Made by a program: the position numbers and the translations under genes. A stretch of 64,000 nucleotides of DNA from Stenotrophomonas rhizophila (GTDB lineage: Bacteria > Pseudomonadota > Gammaproteobacteria > Xanthomonadales > Xanthomonadaceae): NCBI RefSeq assembly GCF_001704155.1, contig NZ_CP016294.1, positions 803,501 to 867,500 on the forward strand, in the 5' to 3' direction. This document shows, piece by piece, positions 52,806-61,771 of the stretch. Below the pieces are notes generated by a model. That model saw nothing but the letters and a program-made list of their open reading frames with translations, was not told the origin of the DNA and ran no database searches. Numbering within the stretch: position 1 is the first letter of the stretch; the number at the start of each line of letters is the position of its first letter.

Positions 52806-53728
52806 TTGGGTTCGAACTCCTTCGGCGCGTCGCGGCCCAGCAGGTAGCGGGCCGGGTTGTTGTCGAGTTTGTCGCTGACCCGGCGCAGGTCGCGGATCAG
52901 CCCGCGCAGCTCGGTCAACGTCGGCCCGAGCTGGGCCAGGCCATCGTTGGCGAAGCTGTTGATGGCCGCGCGGTTCTCGCCGAGGATCGAATCGGCACTG
53001 CCGGCCGCCGAATCGAGCTTGGTCAGGGTGGTTTCCAGCTTGTCCAGGATCGGCGGCAACTGTTGCACCAGGTTGGTGTCCAGGCGCTGGATGGTGCCGT
53101 TGGTGGTCTTCAGCGTGCTGTCCAGGCTGCGCGCGGCATCGCGCGCGCTGAGCAGCAGCGCCTGGGTGCCCTGGTCGCGGTCAGCCAGGCCGCCGCTGAT
53201 GGTTTCCAGGTTGGCCAGGGTGGCATTGATGCTGGCCACGTTGCGGTCGCTCAGCACCTGGTCCATGCGCTCGACGATGCGGTTGGCCACGTCGGTGATG
53301 TTCTGCAGCGCCGATGGCGTGGTCGGGATGATCGGCGCCGGGTCCTTGTTCACCGCGGTCAGCGCCTGCGCCTGCGGCGTGCCGCCGCTGAGCTGGATGA
53401 TCGACGGCCCGGTCAGGCTGGTGATGGCCAGCTTGGCGCGGGTGTCGGTCTTGACCGGCGTGTTGGAGTTCAGGCGGATCCGCGCGACCACCTGGCGCGG
53501 GTCATCCGGCACCAGGTTCAGTTCGGTGATCGAGCCGACCGCGATGCCGTTGTACTGCACCGGGCTGCCCACCGACAGGCCGGTGACCGCCTCTCGGAAC
53601 ACCACCCGGTATTCGGTCCAGGTGCGGTCGGAGGAGTACTTGGCCGCCCAGAGGCCGAAGGCCAGCAATGCCAGCCCCACGATCAGGGTGAACGCGCCGA
53701 TCAGTACGTAATTGGCTTTGGTTTCCAT
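52802..53728 (-). CDS. MlaD-family MCE-domain protein
   Basis: 308 aa with one N-terminal membrane helix (YVLIGAFTLIVGLALLAFGL) and one MCE domain (about 40-120: REAVTGLSVGSPVQYNGIAVGSI). A long helical C-terminal part follows (about 160-290; NLVQQLPPILDKLETTLTKL). MCE rings bind lipids in the periplasm. The stop overlaps the downstream lipoprotein gene start by 4 bp. Operon mates give the ATPase and the permease, so this is a complete phospholipid ABC importer/exporter, Mla-like. Confidence 0.92.
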   Translation of the reverse strand: METKANYVLIGAFTLIVGLALLAFGLWAAKYSSDRTWTEYRVVFREAVTGLSVGSPVQYNGIAVGSITELNLVPDDPRQVVARIRLNSNTPVKTDTRAKLAITSLTGPSIIQLSGGTPQAQALTAVNKDPAPIIPTTPSALQNITDVANRIVERMDQVLSDRNVASINATLANLETISGGLADRDQGTQALLLSARDAARSLDSTLKTTNGTIQRLDTNLVQQLPPILDKLETTLTKLDSAAGSADSILGENRAAINSFANDGLAQLGPTLTELRGLIRDLRRVSDKLDNNPARYLLGRDAPKEFEPK

Positions 53729-53731
53729 GGC

Positions 53732-54562
53732 TTACTCCCTCTTCTGCTTGGCGGCGCGTGCAGCACGCGCACGCGGTCCGTGGAAATATTCCTGGATCCA
53801 CGGATGCTCCAGTTGTTCGATCTCATGCAACGGTGCGTTGGCGATCACCTTGTGGTCGGCCAGCACCGCCACCCGGTCGCAGATCGCATACAGGGTGTCC
53901 AGGTCGTGCGTGATCAGCAGCACGGTCAGGCCCAGCGCTTCCTGCAGGGTCTTGATCAGGCGGTCGAAGGCGGCCGCGCCGATCGGGTCCAGCCCGGCGG
54001 TGGGCTCGTCCAGGAACAGCAGCGGCGGGTCCAGCGCCAGCGCGCGCGCCAGCCCGGCGCGCTTGCGCATGCCGCCGGAGAGCTGCGAGGGCAGCTTGTT
54101 GATCGCGTCAGCGGGCAGGCCGGCCAGCTTCACCTTCAGCAGCGCCAGTTCGTAGTGCCAGCGCTCGGGCAGTTCGCCGTGGTGTTCCTTCAGCGGCACC
54201 TGCACGTTCTCGCCCACGGTCATGGACGAGAACAGCGCGCCATCCTGGAACAGCACGCCGGTGTTGCGTTCGATGTGCAGGCGGTCGGCACGGTTGTCCG
54301 AGCGCGCATCCACGCCCAGCACCTCGATCTCGCCGGCATCGGGATGGCGCAGGCCCAGGATGCTGCGCATCAGCACCGACTTGCCGGTACCCGAGCCGCC
54401 CACCACGCCCAGGATCTCGCCGCGGCGCACGTCCAGGTCCAGCCCGTCATGCACGGTCTGGCTGCCGAAGCGGTTGGTCAGCCCACGCACGCGGATCGCC
54501 AGGCCGTCTTCATCGGCCAGGTCCACGCGGGTGTCTTCATCAGGGGCGGCTGTGGTCGTCAT
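53732..54562 (-). CDS. Mla-type ABC transporter ATPase
   Basis: 276 aa; ATG at 54562 overlapping the permease stop by one base (TGATG). Walker A GGSGTGKSVLMRS, signature LSGGMRKRAGLARAL, Walker B LLFLDEPTAGLDP and the His-loop LITHDLDTL are all intact. The extra C-terminal residues, HEIEQLEHPWIQEYFHGPRA, are typical of MlaF, which binds the STAS protein. Drives lipid movement by the MCE complex. Confidence 0.93.
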   Translation of the reverse strand: MTTTAAPDEDTRVDLADEDGLAIRVRGLTNRFGSQTVHDGLDLDVRRGEILGVVGGSGTGKSVLMRSILGLRHPDAGEIEVLGVDARSDNRADRLHIERNTGVLFQDGALFSSMTVGENVQVPLKEHHGELPERWHYELALLKVKLAGLPADAINKLPSQLSGGMRKRAGLARALALDPPLLFLDEPTAGLDPIGAAAFDRLIKTLQEALGLTVLLITHDLDTLYAICDRVAVLADHKVIANAPLHEIEQLEHPWIQEYFHGPRARAARAAKQKRE

Positions 54563-55674
54563 CACCAATCCATGTGCATGAACCACAACGCGGCGAACGC
54601 GTCGATGATGATCACCAGCGAGATGGTCTGCACCACGCTGGAGGTGGTGCGCTCACCCACCGACTGCGCGGTGCCTTCCACCTTCAGCCCTTCCAGGCAG
54701 CCGATCAGGCCGATCACGGCGGCGAACACCGGCGCTTTGGACAGGCCCACCAGCATGTGCCGCACTTCAATGGTGTCGTGCAGGCGCGCCAGGTACATCT
54801 GCGGCGGAATATCCAGGTCGAACGCGCCCACGGTGACGCCACCGGCCAGGCCGGCGATCATCGCCACGAAGGTCAGCAGCGGCAGGGTGATCAGCAGCGC
54901 GATCAGGCGCGGCAGCACCAGCAGGTCGACCGGGTCCAGGCCCAGGGTCTGGATGGCGTCGATTTCCTCGCGCGCCTTCATCGAGCCGATCTGCGCGGTG
55001 AACGCGCTGGCGGTGCGGCCGGCCAGCACGATCGCGGTAAGCAGCACCGCGAATTCGCGCAGGAAGGCGATGCTGACCAGCTCCACCACGTAGATCTCGG
55101 CGCCGAAGTCACGCAGGATGGTCGAGCCCAGGAACGCGATCACCGCACCCACCAGGTAGGACAGCAGCGCCACCAGCGGCACCGCATCCAGCCCCACCTG
55201 CTCCATGTGGTGCACGGTGGCGGTAAGTCGGAAACGGCGCGGCTCGCGCAGCAGGCGGCCGCCCTTGACCAGGTTCTCGCCCAGGAAGCTGGCCAGCGCC
55301 ACGATGTTGTGGCCGGTGGCATGCACGCTGCGACCCAGCCGCTCCAGCGCGGCCAGCACGCCGAAGTCGCGCTTGGCCTTGGGGCGGTCGTCAGCCACTT
55401 CTTCGATGGTGCACACCAGCGCGCGGTGGTCCTCGCGGAAGGTCAGTGCATCCTCGGCCAGGTCGGCGCGATGGGCCACCCGCAGTACCTGCAGCACGCC
55501 AGCCGAATCCAGCTGGGTGATGCCGCTGGCATCGATGCCGGTGACTTTTTCCGGTGCCGCGCGCAGCACTTCGGCCGCGTCCAGCGCGGTGCGCAAGGTC
55601 CACTGCCCGGACAACCGGATGAGACCGGGGTCCTGTGGATCCTGTTCAAGTTTGGGGGTCTGGTCTGGCGTCAT
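54562..55674 (-). CDS. Mla-type permease with N-terminal STAS domain
   Basis: 370 aa; ATG at 55674, six bases after GGAGGA. Residues 1-100 are a STAS domain (LIRLSGQWTLRTALDAAEVL, IDASGITQLDSAGVLQVLRV), fused to the MlaE permease fold (about 115-370) with AFLGSTILRDFGAEIYVVEL, the conserved FLREFAVLLTAIVLAGRTAS and TLGLDPVDLLVLPRLIA. In E. coli the STAS protein MlaB is separate; here it is part of the permease, a common form in Lysobacterales. First gene of the four-gene operon. Confidence 0.93.
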   Translation of the reverse strand: MTPDQTPKLEQDPQDPGLIRLSGQWTLRTALDAAEVLRAAPEKVTGIDASGITQLDSAGVLQVLRVAHRADLAEDALTFREDHRALVCTIEEVADDRPKAKRDFGVLAALERLGRSVHATGHNIVALASFLGENLVKGGRLLREPRRFRLTATVHHMEQVGLDAVPLVALLSYLVGAVIAFLGSTILRDFGAEIYVVELVSIAFLREFAVLLTAIVLAGRTASAFTAQIGSMKAREEIDAIQTLGLDPVDLLVLPRLIALLITLPLLTFVAMIAGLAGGVTVGAFDLDIPPQMYLARLHDTIEVRHMLVGLSKAPVFAAVIGLIGCLEGLKVEGTAQSVGERTTSSVVQTISLVIIIDAFAALWFMHMDW

Positions 55675-55755
55675 GGGGCGTCCTCCATGCAGCATAACCT
55701 TTCTGCGTGGATGCCAAGTGTGTGCGCGCCCCGACATCGGGTAATACTACGCCGC

Positions 55756-57015
55756 ATGTCTGCCGACGCACCCGCCATTGCCACCCCTCCAGCCACCTAC
55801 GCACAGCGGGTGGCCTTCGTATCCGAGATCGCCGGACGGCTGCACAGCTACGGCACCACGGCCCAGCGGCTGGAGGCGGCGGTGGTTGCGCTGTCGCAGC
55901 GGCTGGACCTGGACTGCGAGCCGTGGTCGAACCCGACCGGGCTGATCCTGAGCTTCAGCGACCCGACCAAGGCCATCGGTTCATCGGACATCACGCGCGT
56001 TATCCGGCTGGCACCGGGCGAAAACGACCTGCACAAGCTCAGCATCGCCGACCAGATCACCGAAGCGGTGGCCAACGGCACCATGAGCATCGCCCAGGGC
56101 CATACCGCACTGCGGCAGCTGGACAAGGACCCGGGCCGGCGCGGCAAGATCCGCATGATCCTGTCCTACAGCCTGGGCGCGGCCGGGGTGGCCGGGCTGT
56201 GGAAACTGCCGTGGCTGGATATCGCCACCGCCGGGGTGATCGGGTTGCTGATCGGGCTGATGACGCTGGTCACCGACCGCCGCCCGGCCAGCCGCGAAGC
56301 CAGCGAGGCATTGGCGGCACTGCTGGCCGGTACGGTGGCAGCGCTGGTGGCCTCGTTCGTGGGCGCGCTCAACCTCAATACCGTCATCATCGCGTCGCTG
56401 GTGGTGATGTTGCCCGGCATGTCGCTCACCAACGCGGTCAACGAACTGGCCAGCCAGCACTGGGTATCGGGCACCGCGCGTTTTGCCGGCGCCATCACCA
56501 CCATCCTCAAGCTCACCGTCGGCGCGGTGATCGCGGTGACGCTGTCGGGCATCATCGGGCTGGACCCGGTGGTGCGCGCATCGCGCCCGCAGGCCGACTG
56601 GGTGGAATGGAGCGCGCTGCTGATCGCGGCGTTCGCGTTCGCGATGCTGTTCAAGGCCCACCGCCGCGATTACCCGTGGGTGATCGCGGCCTCGGTGGCC
56701 GGCTATGCGATCTCCAAGTTTGCCGGCCAGGCGTGGGGCCTGCCGGCCGGCATCTTCATGTCGGCGATGGTGATGACCGCCGCAGGCAACCTGTTCGGCC
56801 GCCTGGTGCAGCGACCGGGCGCAATCATCCGCTTGCCCGGCATCATCATGCTGGTGCCCGGCAGCACCAGCCTGCGCGGCGTGCTCACGTTGGTGCAGCA
56901 GCAGGACATGAGTGCCGGCCAGACCGTGCTGATGACCGTGCTCAACGTGGTAATGGCACTCGTGGCGGGATTATTGTTCGGCAACCTGCTGGTGCCGGCG
57001 CGAAAGAATCTGTGA
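55756..57015 (+). CDS. Threonine/serine exporter (ThrE-like)
   Basis: 419 aa; ATG 55756. N-terminal soluble part (about 20-150; HSYGTTAQRLEAAVVALSQRL, the DUF1212 region), then two sets of about five membrane helices with the TIIMGLL-like GMTLVTD and the GIIMLVPGSTSLRGVLTL region. The split into DUF1212-like and DUF3815-like halves is that of full-length ThrE amino-acid exporters. Substrate is predicted as threonine or serine from the family. Divergent from the mla operon by 81 bp. Confidence 0.85.
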   Translation: MSADAPAIATPPATYAQRVAFVSEIAGRLHSYGTTAQRLEAAVVALSQRLDLDCEPWSNPTGLILSFSDPTKAIGSSDITRVIRLAPGENDLHKLSIADQITEAVANGTMSIAQGHTALRQLDKDPGRRGKIRMILSYSLGAAGVAGLWKLPWLDIATAGVIGLLIGLMTLVTDRRPASREASEALAALLAGTVAALVASFVGALNLNTVIIASLVVMLPGMSLTNAVNELASQHWVSGTARFAGAITTILKLTVGAVIAVTLSGIIGLDPVVRASRPQADWVEWSALLIAAFAFAMLFKAHRRDYPWVIAASVAGYAISKFAGQAWGLPAGIFMSAMVMTAAGNLFGRLVQRPGAIIRLPGIIMLVPGSTSLRGVLTLVQQQDMSAGQTVLMTVLNVVMALVAGLLFGNLLVPARKNL

Positions 57016-57052
57016 GTTTCTGAGAGTTTCCGAAAGCCTGCTCACGTAACCC

Positions 57053-57085
57053 AAAAAAAAACGCCAGCCATCCCGGCCGGCGTTT
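57053..57085 (-). terminator. Intrinsic terminator of the H-NS-like gene
   Basis: A 7-bp stem AAACGCC/GGCGTTT (57059-57065 and 57079-57085), extended by GCC/GGC inside with one mismatch, is followed on the minus strand by nine T residues (complement of the A-run 57053-57061). It ends the H-NS-like transcript. For the plus-strand ThrE gene, whose stop is 40 bp away, it gives only a stem with TTT. Confidence 0.8.
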
Positions 57086-57111
57086 CAATGCGCGCGCCAT
57101 CGGCGCATCGC

Positions 57112-57486
57112 TTACTTCTTGATCAGGAAATCTTCCAGCTTCTTGCCCTTGGTGGTGTGCGCGGCCAGCCAGCGCGGCTGCTTGCCACGTCCGGTCCAGG
57201 TTTCCTTCGGGTTGGCCGGGTTGCGGTACTTCGGGGCAACCTTGCCCAGCTTGCGCACGGCCTTGGCCGGTGCTGCGCCGGCGGCCTTGCTGGCGCGGCC
57301 GCGGGTGGGAGCGGCAACGCCCGCCACTTCTTCCAGGGTGTATCCGTTTGCCTTGGCCAACTTGGTCAGCTGTGCGCGGACCTTGGTGATGGCCGGGCGC
57401 TTGGCGACGATCGTCTGCTGCTTCTTGGCGTTCTTGATCAGGGCGCCCAGCTCTTTGGCGGACAAACCACTCAGGTCAATACTCAT
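57112..57486 (-). CDS. H-NS-like histone family protein
   Basis: 124 aa; the ATG at 57486 is chosen over a TTG three bases earlier because GGAG then has proper spacing. The N terminus (DLSGLSAKELGALIKNAKKQ) forms the oligomerisation helices, the middle is an Ala/Lys/Pro linker (about 60-85), and the C-terminal DNA-binding part YRNPANPKETWTGRGKQPRW contains the TWTGRG loop of H-NS family proteins. Presumed to bind AT-rich DNA and silence transcription; Xanthomonas has several such proteins. Monocistronic with its own terminator. Confidence 0.9.
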   Translation of the reverse strand: MSIDLSGLSAKELGALIKNAKKQQTIVAKRPAITKVRAQLTKLAKANGYTLEEVAGVAAPTRGRASKAAGAAPAKAVRKLGKVAPKYRNPANPKETWTGRGKQPRWLAAHTTKGKKLEDFLIKK

Positions 57487-57606
57487 CAACTGCTCCGGAA
57501 TCTAAAAATAGAAGGACGGGGTTGAGCCAGTCCTTGGCGCGGCAACAGCATACATTCTCATTTCGAAGATGCACAGCGCGCAGAAATAATCAATGGAAAC
57601 GGGACA

Positions 57607-57634
57607 ATAAAATGCCGGGATATCCCACCCGGCA
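57607..57634 (-). terminator. Intrinsic terminator of proS
   Basis: On the minus strand: stem TGCCGGG/CCCGGCA (57634-57628 and 57619-57613) with an 8-nt loop, followed by TTTTATT (57612-57606). It begins about 7 bases after the proS stop. A good intrinsic terminator. Confidence 0.8.
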
Positions 57635-57640
57635 CTGTCA

Positions 57641-59332
57641 TCACTTCGTCAGCTTGGCCATCAGCGCGTCGCGGTCCAGGCTCTCCGCTTCGCTGGCACT
57701 GCGCGCGCGGTACTCGAACGTACCGGCGGCCAGGCCGCGTTCGGACACCACCACCCGGTGCGGCACGCCGATCAGTTCCATGTCGGCGAACATGGACCCC
57801 GGGCGCAGCCCGCGGTCGTCCAGTGCGGCATCCAGGCCGGCGGCCTGCAGCTCGGCCAGCAGTTCGGCAGCGGCACTGGCCACGGCGTCGTCCTGCTTGG
57901 GGTTGATCACGCACACCACCACCTGCCACGGCGCCATCGCGTCGGGCCAGATAATGCCGGCATCGTCATGGTTCTGTTCGATCGCCGCGGCAACGATGCG
58001 CGAGATACCGATGCCGTAGCAGCCCATCGCCATCACCGCGGCCTTGCCGTTTTCGTCCAGCACGGTGGCATTCAACGCCTGCGCATACTGGCGGCCGAGC
58101 TGGAACACGTGGCCTACTTCGATGCCGCGTGCCACGCGCAGTTCGCCACCATCGGCGGCACGGTCGCCTTCCTTCGCATTGCGGATGTCGGCCACTTCCG
58201 GCTCGGGCAGGTCACGGCCCCAGTTGACGCCGGCAATATGGAAACCGGCTTCGTTGGCGCCGATGACGAAGTCGGCCATCGCAGCAACGTCGCGATCGGC
58301 CACGATGCGGATCGGCTTGGCCGGGTTGAGGGGGCCCAGGAAGCCCGGTTCGCTGCCGAGGTGCGTGGCGATTTCCGCCTCACCGGCCATGCGGTAGCCC
58401 TGCAGGCCCTGGACCTTGCCCAGTTTGATTTCGTTGACGTCGTGGTCGCCGCGCACCAGCGCCAGCACGAAGCCGGCTTCGGTCATGATCGCGATCGATT
58501 TGACGGTACGCTCCAGGCCCAGGCCGAGCAGGGCGGCGACCGCCTCGCAGGTTTTCTGGGTGGGGGTGTCGACCTTGCGCAGCGCTTCGCTGGCGGCCGG
58601 GCGCGGGCCCGGGGCAGCGGCGACGGCGGCTTCCATGTTGGCCGCGTAATCGGAGCCGGTGGAGAACACCAGCGCATCTTCGCCGGAATCAGCGATGACG
58701 TGGAATTCCTGCGAGGCGTCGCCGCCGATCGCGCCGGAATCGGCCTGCACCATGCGGAAGTCCAGGCCCAGGCGGGTGAACACGCGGGCATAGGCGGCCT
58801 TCATGTTTTCGTACTCGCGCACCAGGCAGGCATCGTCCAGGTGGAAGGAATAGGCATCCTTCATCAGGAACTCGCGCGCGCGCATCACGCCGAAGCGCGG
58901 GCGGATCTCGTCGCGGAACTTGGTCTGGATCTGGAAGAAATTCACCGGCAGCTGCTTGTAGCTGTTCAGTTCCTGGCGCGCGAAATCGGCGGCGGCCTCT
59001 TCAGCGGTGGGGCTGTAGCAGAACACCTGCTCCTTGCGGTCCTTGATCTTGAGCAGCTGCGGGCCGAACTTTTCCCAGCGCCCGGTGGCCTCCCACAGGT
59101 CCTTGGGCTGGATGGTCGGCACCTGGAATTCAATGGCGCCGGCACGCTCCATTTCCTCGCGCACGATGCGCTCGACCTTGCGCAGCACGCGCAGGCCCAG
59201 CGGCGACCAGATATACAGCCCCGAGGCGAGCTTGCGGATCATGCCCGCGCGCAGCATCAGCCGGTGGCTGGTCAGCTCGGCGTCGCCGGGGGTTTCCTTG
59301 GTGGTGTGCAGGTGGAACTGGGAGAGGCGCAT
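57641..59332 (-). CDS. proS: Prolyl-tRNA synthetase
   Basis: 563 aa; ATG at 59332 ([20 protein letters not shown]), the family-typical start. Class II aminoacyl-tRNA synthetase of the bacterial type: motif 1 near [16 protein letters not shown], motif 2 with [20 protein letters not shown], the inserted editing domain (about 225-400; FIVG-like [15 protein letters not shown]), motif 3 [20 protein letters not shown] and the C-terminal anticodon-binding domain. Attaches proline to its tRNA. Followed by its own terminator. Confidence 0.96.
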   Translation of the reverse strand: MRLSQFHLHTTKETPGDAELTSHRLMLRAGMIRKLASGLYIWSPLGLRVLRKVERIVREEMERAGAIEFQVPTIQPKDLWEATGRWEKFGPQLLKIKDRKEQVFCYSPTAEEAAADFARQELNSYKQLPVNFFQIQTKFRDEIRPRFGVMRAREFLMKDAYSFHLDDACLVREYENMKAAYARVFTRLGLDFRMVQADSGAIGGDASQEFHVIADSGEDALVFSTGSDYAANMEAAVAAAPGPRPAASEALRKVDTPTQKTCEAVAALLGLGLERTVKSIAIMTEAGFVLALVRGDHDVNEIKLGKVQGLQGYRMAGEAEIATHLGSEPGFLGPLNPAKPIRIVADRDVAAMADFVIGANEAGFHIAGVNWGRDLPEPEVADIRNAKEGDRAADGGELRVARGIEVGHVFQLGRQYAQALNATVLDENGKAAVMAMGCYGIGISRIVAAAIEQNHDDAGIIWPDAMAPWQVVVCVINPKQDDAVASAAAELLAELQAAGLDAALDDRGLRPGSMFADMELIGVPHRVVVSERGLAAGTFEYRARSASEAESLDRDALMAKLTK

Positions 59333-59422
59333 CGTCGGCTTCGCTGAACGGCTGGGAGGCAATATTCTGCCAGCCCGGCCGGCGACGTGCCCAATCCGCC
59401 GCAATTCCACCGCCCCCCCTCG

Positions 59423-59447
59423 GTAGCCCCCGACCGTTGGTCGGGGG
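59423..59447 (+). repeat. GTAG palindrome (SMAG-like)
   Basis: GTAG followed by a perfect 9-bp stem CCCCCGACC/GGTCGGGGG with loop GTT. It lies between proS and the DUF4124 gene. The core GACCGTTGGTC is identical to that of the elements near 5812 and 61740. Confidence 0.75.
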
Positions 59448-59455
59448 GAGACCGG

Positions 59456-59836
59456 TCAGGCCGCAGGCTTGCAATACGCCTTGATGCCGGCTTCGGCCAA
59501 GGTCTTCTGCGCTTCGCGCTGGCCGTCATCCAGCGGGGTATCCGGCTTGCCGTCGCCATTGGTGTCCTGCAGCACCGCGCCCTTGCCGTTGAGCAGGGAC
59601 AGGTTGGTGCGGGCGGTGGTGCAGTCGGCCGATTCGGCGGCGGCGGGCTCGGCTGCCGCGGTGCGGCCGGCCGGGTCGCGGGTCTGGATCTTGCGCTCTT
59701 CGGCCTTCTGGCCGGTGGGCGGCTTCTCCGAATACTGGGTTACGCCGTTGGCGTCCTTCCACTTGTAGACGGTTCCGGCGCTGGCCGAAGCGCTGGCAAG
59801 CAGCAGCAGGCAGCACACGAGGGGCAGGGCACGCAT
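59456..59836 (-). CDS. Exported DUF4124 protein
   Basis: 126 aa; ATG at 59836 starts a clear signal peptide (MRALPLVCCLLLLASASASA, cleaved before GTVYKW). The mature part begins GTVYKWKDANGVTQYSEKPP, the DUF4124 signature, then a linker and a C-terminal helix ending AYCKPAA. A DxDxDG-like calcium loop, DTNGDGKPDTPLDD (about 98-111), is unusual for this small protein. Envelope protein of unknown function, divergent from pssA. Confidence 0.82.
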   Translation of the reverse strand: MRALPLVCCLLLLASASASAGTVYKWKDANGVTQYSEKPPTGQKAEERKIQTRDPAGRTAAAEPAAAESADCTTARTNLSLLNGKGAVLQDTNGDGKPDTPLDDGQREAQKTLAEAGIKAYCKPAA

Positions 59837-59937
59837 GGCAACTCCGGGCAGCGGGGACAGAGGCGCGATTGCAGCATTCCCGCCCCGTGCTGGCAAGCCT
59901 CCCCCCAAACCGGGCCGCAGCCACTAAACTGGCGGGC

Positions 59938-60717
59938 ATGGATCAGATGAAACCCCCGCCGCGCTCGCGCAGCATCTATTTGCTGCCCAACCTGTTCACT
60001 ACCGCCGGCCTGTTCGCCGGGTTCTACGCGATCATCGCGGCGGCCAACGGCGATTTCGTCAATGCCGCCATCGCCGTGTTCGTGGCGGCGGTCATGGACG
60101 GCCTGGATGGCCGGGTGGCGCGCCTGACCGGGACCAGCAGCGAGTTCGGCGTGCAGTACGACTCGCTGGCCGACCTGGTCAGCTTCGGCATGGCCCCGGC
60201 GCTGGTGATGTACCACTGGTCGCTGTCTTGGCTGAAATTCGATGACCCCGTGCTCGGCCGGGTCGGCTGGGCGGTGGCGTTCCTGTATGCGGCGTGCGCC
60301 GCGCTGCGCCTGGCCCGCTTCAATACGCAGGTCAGCGTGGTCGACAAGCGCTGGTTCATCGGCCTGGCCAGCCCGGCCGCGGCGGGGCTGATGATGTCCT
60401 TCGTGTGGGCCTTTGCCGATGGCCAGCTGGGCTGGGATGGCAATGAGCTGCGCTACGTGGCGCTGGCCGTGACCCTGGTGGCAGCGCTGCTGATGGTGAG
60501 CCGGATCCGCTTCTGGAGCTTCAAGGGCAGCGGCGAGAAAGGCCCGCGTGCCGATCGCGTGCCGTTCCTGGCGCTGGCGCTGGTGCCGATCGCCATTGCG
60601 ATCATGGTCATCGACCTGCCGCGCGTGCTGTTCGCGGTCGGCGTGATCTATGCCCTGTCCGGGCCGGTCAGCTGGCTGTGGCAGCGCACCCGCAAGACGG
60701 CCGAGCCCGGCGCGTGA
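59938..60717 (+). CDS. pssA: CDP-diacylglycerol-serine O-phosphatidyltransferase
   Basis: 259 aa membrane enzyme making phosphatidylserine from CDP-diacylglycerol and serine, precursor of phosphatidylethanolamine. Start ATG 59938. The CDP-alcohol phosphotransferase motif MDGLDGRVARLTGTSSEFG then VQYDSLAD gives all the conserved acids; about six to eight membrane helices. The C terminus overlaps the next gene by GTGA. Confidence 0.9.
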   Translation: MDQMKPPPRSRSIYLLPNLFTTAGLFAGFYAIIAAANGDFVNAAIAVFVAAVMDGLDGRVARLTGTSSEFGVQYDSLADLVSFGMAPALVMYHWSLSWLKFDDPVLGRVGWAVAFLYAACAALRLARFNTQVSVVDKRWFIGLASPAAAGLMMSFVWAFADGQLGWDGNELRYVALAVTLVAALLMVSRIRFWSFKGSGEKGPRADRVPFLALALVPIAIAIMVIDLPRVLFAVGVIYALSGPVSWLWQRTRKTAEPGA

Positions 60718-61208
60718 GCAGCCTGGCCGACCCGTCACTGTGGACCCCGGCGCAGCAGTCCTGGCTGCAGGCGATGGGCTACACGGTGTTCGTGGACGGC
60801 AGCGTTGAACCGGCGCCGGACGTGCAGATCGAACTCGGCGCGGCACCCGCCACCGAACAGGCGCTTCCGCCCGCCCCACGGCGCGACGCACCGCCGCGCA
60901 TGGAAGACGCTTCCCCGCCAGCGCGCGGCAACGCGCCCAGCGACGATGCTCCCGCCGCGCAGCGCCGCACCGCGCCCGCTGCCGAAGCGCCTCCCGCGCC
61001 CGTGCGCGCCGGCGCCCGCCGTCCCGCCGTCCGCATGCCGCCGCCGCTGCAGATCGCGCTGCTGCGCGCCTCGGGCTGCAACCCCAATGATCCGGACACC
61101 CAGGCGCTGATGGCCGGCTGGAACCTGGACGAACTGCGCGGCAATGCCGCCGCCAAGCGCGCGTTGTGGCCGCAGTTGAGGGCACTGCGCAAGCGGGGCC
61201 GCGGGTGA
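60714..61208 (+). CDS. Unknown protein upstream of rimI; possible HolD-like
   Basis: 164 aa from a GTG at 60714 (GTGA overlap with pssA). Short N-terminal domain (LWTPAQQSWLQAMGYTVFVD), a Pro/Ala/Arg-rich disordered linker (about 50-115), and a C-terminal helical region with LLRASGCNPNDPDTQALMAG. In E. coli the gene before rimI is holD, the DNA polymerase III psi subunit, which begins with a similar QxWLQxLG-like helix; the middle and C terminus here do not resemble it. I call it unknown with HolD as a possibility. Ends GTGA onto rimI. Confidence 0.5.
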   Translation: MSSLADPSLWTPAQQSWLQAMGYTVFVDGSVEPAPDVQIELGAAPATEQALPPAPRRDAPPRMEDASPPARGNAPSDDAPAAQRRTAPAAEAPPAPVRAGARRPAVRMPPPLQIALLRASGCNPNDPDTQALMAGWNLDELRGNAAAKRALWPQLRALRKRGRG

Positions 61209-61702
61209 GCGCGGTCAGTTCGCCGCGGCCGATGAGGCTGCGCGCGCTGCGCGAGGTCGACCTGGATGCGGTGATGGAAATCGAGCTGCGCGGGTATCCG
61301 TTCCCGTGGACGCGCGGCATCTTCGTCGATTGCCTGCGCGCCGGTTATCCGGCCTTGGCGCTGGACGACGACGGCGTGCTGGTGGGGTATGGGGTGCTGA
61401 GCATCGCCGCCGACGAAGCGCACGTGCTCAATGTCTGCATCGATCCGGCCTGCCAGACCCGTGGCCTGGGCCGGCGGCTGTTCCGCGCGCTGGTGAAGCT
61501 GGCGCGCGAGCACGGCGCCCACCGGGTGTTCCTGGAAGTGCGCCCGTCCAACACCCCGGCGGTGGCGCTGTACCATAGCGAAGGCTTCAACGAGATCGGC
61601 CGGCGCCCACGCTATTACCCCGCACGCGATGGGCGCGAGGACGCGTTGGTGATGGCGATCGAACTGGTCGACGACGACATCCAGACGATGCCGCCGTTGT
61701 AA
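61205..61702 (+). CDS. rimI: Ribosomal protein S18-alanine N-acetyltransferase
   Basis: 165 aa GNAT acetyltransferase that acetylates the N-terminal alanine of ribosomal protein S18. GTG start at 61205, giving MSAVSSPRPMRLRALREVDL; an ATG at 61232 is possible. MEIELRGYPFPWTRGIFVDC is the RimI-typical start of the acceptor site. CQTRGLGRRLFRALVKLARE is the acetyl-CoA loop (QxxGLG), and VFLEVRPSNTPAVALYHSEGF contains the conserved C-terminal motif. Confidence 0.92.
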   Translation: MSAVSSPRPMRLRALREVDLDAVMEIELRGYPFPWTRGIFVDCLRAGYPALALDDDGVLVGYGVLSIAADEAHVLNVCIDPACQTRGLGRRLFRALVKLAREHGAHRVFLEVRPSNTPAVALYHSEGFNEIGRRPRYYPARDGREDALVMAIELVDDDIQTMPPL

Positions 61703-61704
61703 AG

Positions 61705-61760
61705 GCAGCCACGCCCTGCGTGGCTGCGAATCCCGGCAGGTGGCGACCGTTGGTCGCCAC
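61705..61760. repeat. Two palindromes between rimI and valS
   Basis: First: GCAGCCACG/CGTGGCTGC, 9-bp stem with a 5-nt loop (61705-61727). Second: GTGGCGACC/GGTCGCCAC, 9-bp stem with loop GTT (61740-61760). The second contains the CGACCGTTGGTCG core of the GTAG repeats, but the GTAG start has become GCAG; the first has only the stem. Confidence 0.6.
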
Positions 61761-61771
61761 GCGCCAACCCG

